Positions 62,185-64,000 of a DNA stretch of 64,000 bases are shown here, in pieces. Origin of the DNA: Roseovarius sp. THAF27 (lineage in GTDB: Bacteria; Pseudomonadota; Alphaproteobacteria; Rhodobacterales; Rhodobacteraceae). The notes beneath the pieces are model-generated. The model was not told where the DNA came from. It saw only the letters and a list, made by a program, of their open reading frames with translations, and did not search any database. The stretch is from positions 1,178,001-1,242,000 of the forward strand of contig NZ_CP045393.1 of assembly GCF_009363655.1 (NCBI RefSeq), given 5' to 3'. How positions within the stretch are numbered: position 1 is the first letter of the stretch; each line of letters begins with the position of its first letter. Made by a program: the position numbers and the translations under genes.

Positions 62185-62541
62185 TCAGAGACCCAGCTCG
62201 GCCCGCTTCTTTTTGGTCAGGCCGGCCACGACCATGTCGTAGGAGGCCCTAAGATGGTCCCTCAGGCTGTCGTCGGAGAGGCCCGGGTCGGCATGCACCT
62301 GGAGCCATTTCATGCCGCGGGAGGCGAGATAGGGGGCCGGGCGGATGCCGGGCTGGTCCCGGAGCACGTCAAAGGCGATGTCGGAGGCCTTGAACGTGTA
62401 GGCGACGCGCCCCTGGTTCCAGCCGGCGATGGCAAAGACCTTGCCGCCGACCTTCCAGACATCCGCGTTGCCCCATTGCACGACATGGCTGGTGGCGGGC
62501 AGCGCCGCGCAGAAGGTCATGAACGCGTCGCGGGGCAGCAT
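62185..62541 (-). CDS. MmcQ/YjbR-family protein
   Basis: 118-residue protein with the CyaY-like fold of the YjbR/MmcQ family. SHVVQWGNADVWKVGGKVFA and GMKWLQVHADPGLSDDSLRD are typical family segments. These are sometimes described as DNA-binding, but the role is uncertain. The ATG lies two bases after the stop of the SDR gene, so the two are coupled. The frame continuing upstream is antisense to nothing but overlaps the SDR in another frame and is rejected. Confidence 0.88.
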   Translation of the reverse strand: MLPRDAFMTFCAALPATSHVVQWGNADVWKVGGKVFAIAGWNQGRVAYTFKASDIAFDVLRDQPGIRPAPYLASRGMKWLQVHADPGLSDDSLRDHLRASYDMVVAGLTKKKRAELGL

Positions 62542-62543
62542 TG

Positions 62544-63299
62544 TCAGACTTGGCCGCCGGCGATTTCGATGGTCTGGCCGTTGACGCTTTCGGATCCCGG
62601 ACCGCAGAGCCACGCGACGGCGGCGGCGACCTCGTCGGGGGCGATCAGGCGCTTGTGGCGGTTGGCGTCGACCATCATGGAACGGGCGGTGTCGGCGTCG
62701 ACCCCGGCGCGGGCGCTGATGGCATCGACATTGCGGGTGATGATGTCGGTGTCGACATAGCCCGGGCAGACCGCGTTGAAGGTGAAGGGGCTGCCCATGT
62801 AATCCTCGGAAAGGGCGCGGATGAGGCCGATCAGCCCGTGCTTGGAGGCAGAGTAGGCGGCGGCGCCCTTGAGGCCCCTGAGCCCCGCGATGGAGGAGAT
62901 CGCCACCACGCGCCCCCAGTCGGTGGTTTTCATGGAGGCCATCGCGCTGCGGATGGTCCAGAACGCACCGTCGAGGTTGGTGGCCATGGTGCGGTGCCAG
63001 AAATCGGTATCGGTCTTCGACAGGCTGCGGCCCTCGGCGATGCCGGCATTGGGCACGCAGATCTGGATCGGGCCGCGTGCGGCGACGGAGGCGGCGATGC
63101 CTTCGACCACGCTGGCCTCGTCGCGCACGTCCATCGGTTGCGGGTGCAGGCCGTGGCCGCTGGCGGCCTTTTCCAGAACCTCGGGGCGGCGGCCGGTGAT
63201 GGTGACGTCGGCGCCGTTGTCTTGCAGCGCGCGGGCGATGGCCAGACCGATGCCGGTGCCGCCGCCGGTGACCAGTGCGTGTTTTCCTGTCAGTGTCAT
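62544..63299 (-). CDS. Short-chain dehydrogenase/reductase
   Basis: 251-residue classical SDR. HALVTGGGTGIGLAIARAL binds the cofactor, VPNAGIAEG is the NNAG-like segment, the catalytic Ser lies in AISSIAGLRG and Tyr/Lys in AAYSASKHGLIGL. CPGYVDTDII and the C-terminal NGQTIEIAGG are typical of 3-hydroxyacyl or 3-hydroxybutyrate dehydrogenase-like SDRs. I start at the ATG of MTLTGKHALVTG; the upstream frame runs through palindromic intergenic DNA. It is coupled to the YjbR-like gene. Confidence 0.92.
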   Translation of the reverse strand: MTLTGKHALVTGGGTGIGLAIARALQDNGADVTITGRRPEVLEKAASGHGLHPQPMDVRDEASVVEGIAASVAARGPIQICVPNAGIAEGRSLSKTDTDFWHRTMATNLDGAFWTIRSAMASMKTTDWGRVVAISSIAGLRGLKGAAAYSASKHGLIGLIRALSEDYMGSPFTFNAVCPGYVDTDIITRNVDAISARAGVDADTARSMMVDANRHKRLIAPDEVAAAVAWLCGPGSESVNGQTIEIAGGQV

Positions 63300-63340
63300 G
63301 CGCATGACTGTGCCGCAGGCCGGACGGCTTGCCAAGGGCG

Positions 63341-63408
63341 CGATTTCTGCGGCAGAAATCGGGATGGAAAATGCGTATTTTCCATTCCAAAATTTGCACA
63401 AATTTTGG
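63341..63408. repeat. Three consecutive hairpins in a divergent promoter region
   Basis: CGATTTCTGC-G-GCAGAAATCG (63341-63361), ATGGAAAAT-GCGT-ATTTTCCAT (63364-63385) and CCAAAATTT-GCAC-AAATTTTGG (63387-63408) follow one another with one or two bases between. They lie between divergent genes rather than after a gene, so simple termination does not explain them. Confidence 0.75.
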
Positions 63409-63430
63409 ACCCGCCCAGAAGGAGACCGGC

Positions 63431-63883
63431 GTGCTGAAATGGATCGACATACCGCCCGTGTGGCTGGCCGGGGCGGCGGCGCTGGCGTGGGTGCAGGCGT
63501 CGCACTATCCGGCAGCGCTGAGCTTTGGCGGGGCCTGGGCGGATTTCGCGGGCGGGCTGCTGGTGGGAGCGGGGCTGGTGCTGATGGCGCTGGCGCTGAT
63601 CGAGCTGAGGCGCCACCGGACCACGCCGATTCCGCATCTGGAGGCAGAGCGGCTGGTGACCTCGGGTATCTACAAGCGCAGCCGCAACCCGATCTACCTG
63701 GGCGACGCGCTGATCCTTGCGGGGCTGATCCTGCGCTGGGACGCGGTGCTGAGCCTGCCGCTGGTACCGATTTTCCTCTGGGTGATCGAGCGGCGCTTCA
63801 TCCTGCCCGAGGAGGACCGACTGCGACGAAAGTTTCGAATGAATTTCGCGCAATACTGTCATAAGACCCGACGTTGGGTTTGA
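63431..63883 (+). CDS. Isoprenylcysteine carboxyl methyltransferase-like membrane protein
   Basis: 150-residue integral membrane protein with about four helices (first WLAGAAALAWVQ). The ICMT/PEMT-type motif RLVTSGIYKRSRNPIYLGDA is followed by a helix, then IERRFILPEEDRLRRKFRMN. Bacterial relatives are putative SAM-dependent methyltransferases of lipids or unknown targets. The GTG start has AAGGAG upstream; the 34 codons before it run through the three hairpins and are not coding. It is divergent from the SDR gene. Confidence 0.88.
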   Translation: MLKWIDIPPVWLAGAAALAWVQASHYPAALSFGGAWADFAGGLLVGAGLVLMALALIELRRHRTTPIPHLEAERLVTSGIYKRSRNPIYLGDALILAGLILRWDAVLSLPLVPIFLWVIERRFILPEEDRLRRKFRMNFAQYCHKTRRWV

Positions 63884-63906
63884 CACCCTGCGACAATCGC
63901 TACATT
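63880..63906 (+). promoter_or_regulatory. Candidate promoter for the gene beyond the window end
   Basis: TTGACA at 63880-63885 and TACATT at 63901-63906 are 15 bases apart. The -35 hexamer overlaps the stop codon of the methyltransferase-like gene. The sequence resembles other candidate promoters here, such as 5521-5548. Confidence 0.45.
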
Positions 63907-63985
63907 CCAAGGTGATAAATTTTGTGTGATAAGGCGTACCCGACCTTTAGGGTGCGGAAAGCGACAGGCCGAGGGGCCGCCACAA

Positions 63986-64000
63986 GTGACCGTCAGAAAA
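63986..64000 (+). CDS. Possible start of a truncated downstream gene
   Basis: A GTG followed by four sense codons (product MTVRK) sits 80 bp after the candidate promoter and runs off the window. A GAGGGG stretch lies about 10-15 bases upstream. Too little sequence remains to name it. Confidence 0.25.

Noticed and set aside
1..64000. tRNA or rRNA genes
   Set aside because: No cloverleaf-like or conserved rRNA segment was recognised in the intergenic regions; short undetected ncRNAs cannot be excluded.

Overview
The window is a high-GC (roughly 65-68 percent by eye) chromosomal segment from an alphaproteobacterium. It is most likely a marine Rhodobacterales member (Roseobacter group). Markers for this are a trimethylamine monooxygenase (Tmm), a pyrrolysine-free MttB-family methyltransferase, an H-NOX/diguanylate cyclase pair, two RTX proteins ending in Hint domains, a GTTC-N7-GTTC LexA box, a TGA-N9-TCA iron box and dispersed palindromes that look lineage-typical. 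I see no rRNA, tRNA, CRISPR array, prophage or insertion sequence with a transposase. Most of the window reads as ordinary core genome with short operons.

Layout: 1-5.5 kb holds metG (C-terminus cut by the window edge), an MFS permease, a class V aminotransferase and a two-gene SOS-type operon (ImuA-like protein plus a small membrane protein) behind a perfect LexA box. 5.5-11.1 kb holds a Tas-like aldo/keto reductase, an XRE regulator divergent from a membrane desaturase, a 269-bp structured element with 32-bp terminal inverted repeats, a DMT permease, a Nudix hydrolase and a DUF983 protein. 11.4-13.4 kb is an EF-hand protein followed by a translationally coupled ECF sigma / putative anti-sigma / CpxP-like operon. 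13.4-20.2 kb holds a PleD-like cyclase, DUF3572, a HAD phosphatase, a second DMT permease, the MttB homologue and an overlapping H-NOX/GGDEF pair whose H-NOX has lost the haem-ligand histidine. 20.3-31 kb is mostly housekeeping: nucleotide-sugar epimerase, SulP permease, flavin reductase, GNAT, EcsC-like protein, ptsP, lysC, SDR, DUF1178 and a Nudix hydrolase.

31.2-36 kb carries metal uptake: modABC with overlapping reading frames, then an iron-box-controlled unit of a 53-residue ORF and hemP, and an FbpB-type ferric permease. 36.1-40.4 kb is a methylated-amine module. It has tmm divergent from a signal-less substrate-binding-like protein, a GntR/FCD regulator with a matching inverted repeat at its own promoter, and a hot-dog thioesterase. 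40.5-44.1 kb is a secreted module: a DUF4344-type metallopeptidase with ten proline-rich repeats, divergent from two secreted GYF_2-domain proteins, one fused to a rhodanese-like CWMS domain. 44.1-52.5 kb holds gatB, a cupin/AraC divergent pair, a Tle1-like DUF2235 hydrolase, a clearly AT-richer orphan gene, and several envelope or unknown proteins. 52.6-64 kb holds pepN, a class I glutamine amidotransferase, two RTX-Hint proteins, a YjbR-like protein, an SDR and an isoprenylcysteine-methyltransferase-like membrane protein.

The most unusual items are the haem-ligand-less H-NOX with its cyclase, the GYF_2/proline-repeat peptidase cluster, the SOS-box operon with an orphan ImuA-like gene, the 269-bp MITE-like element supplying the 5' end of a transporter gene, the tmm operator set, and the hemP leader ORF.
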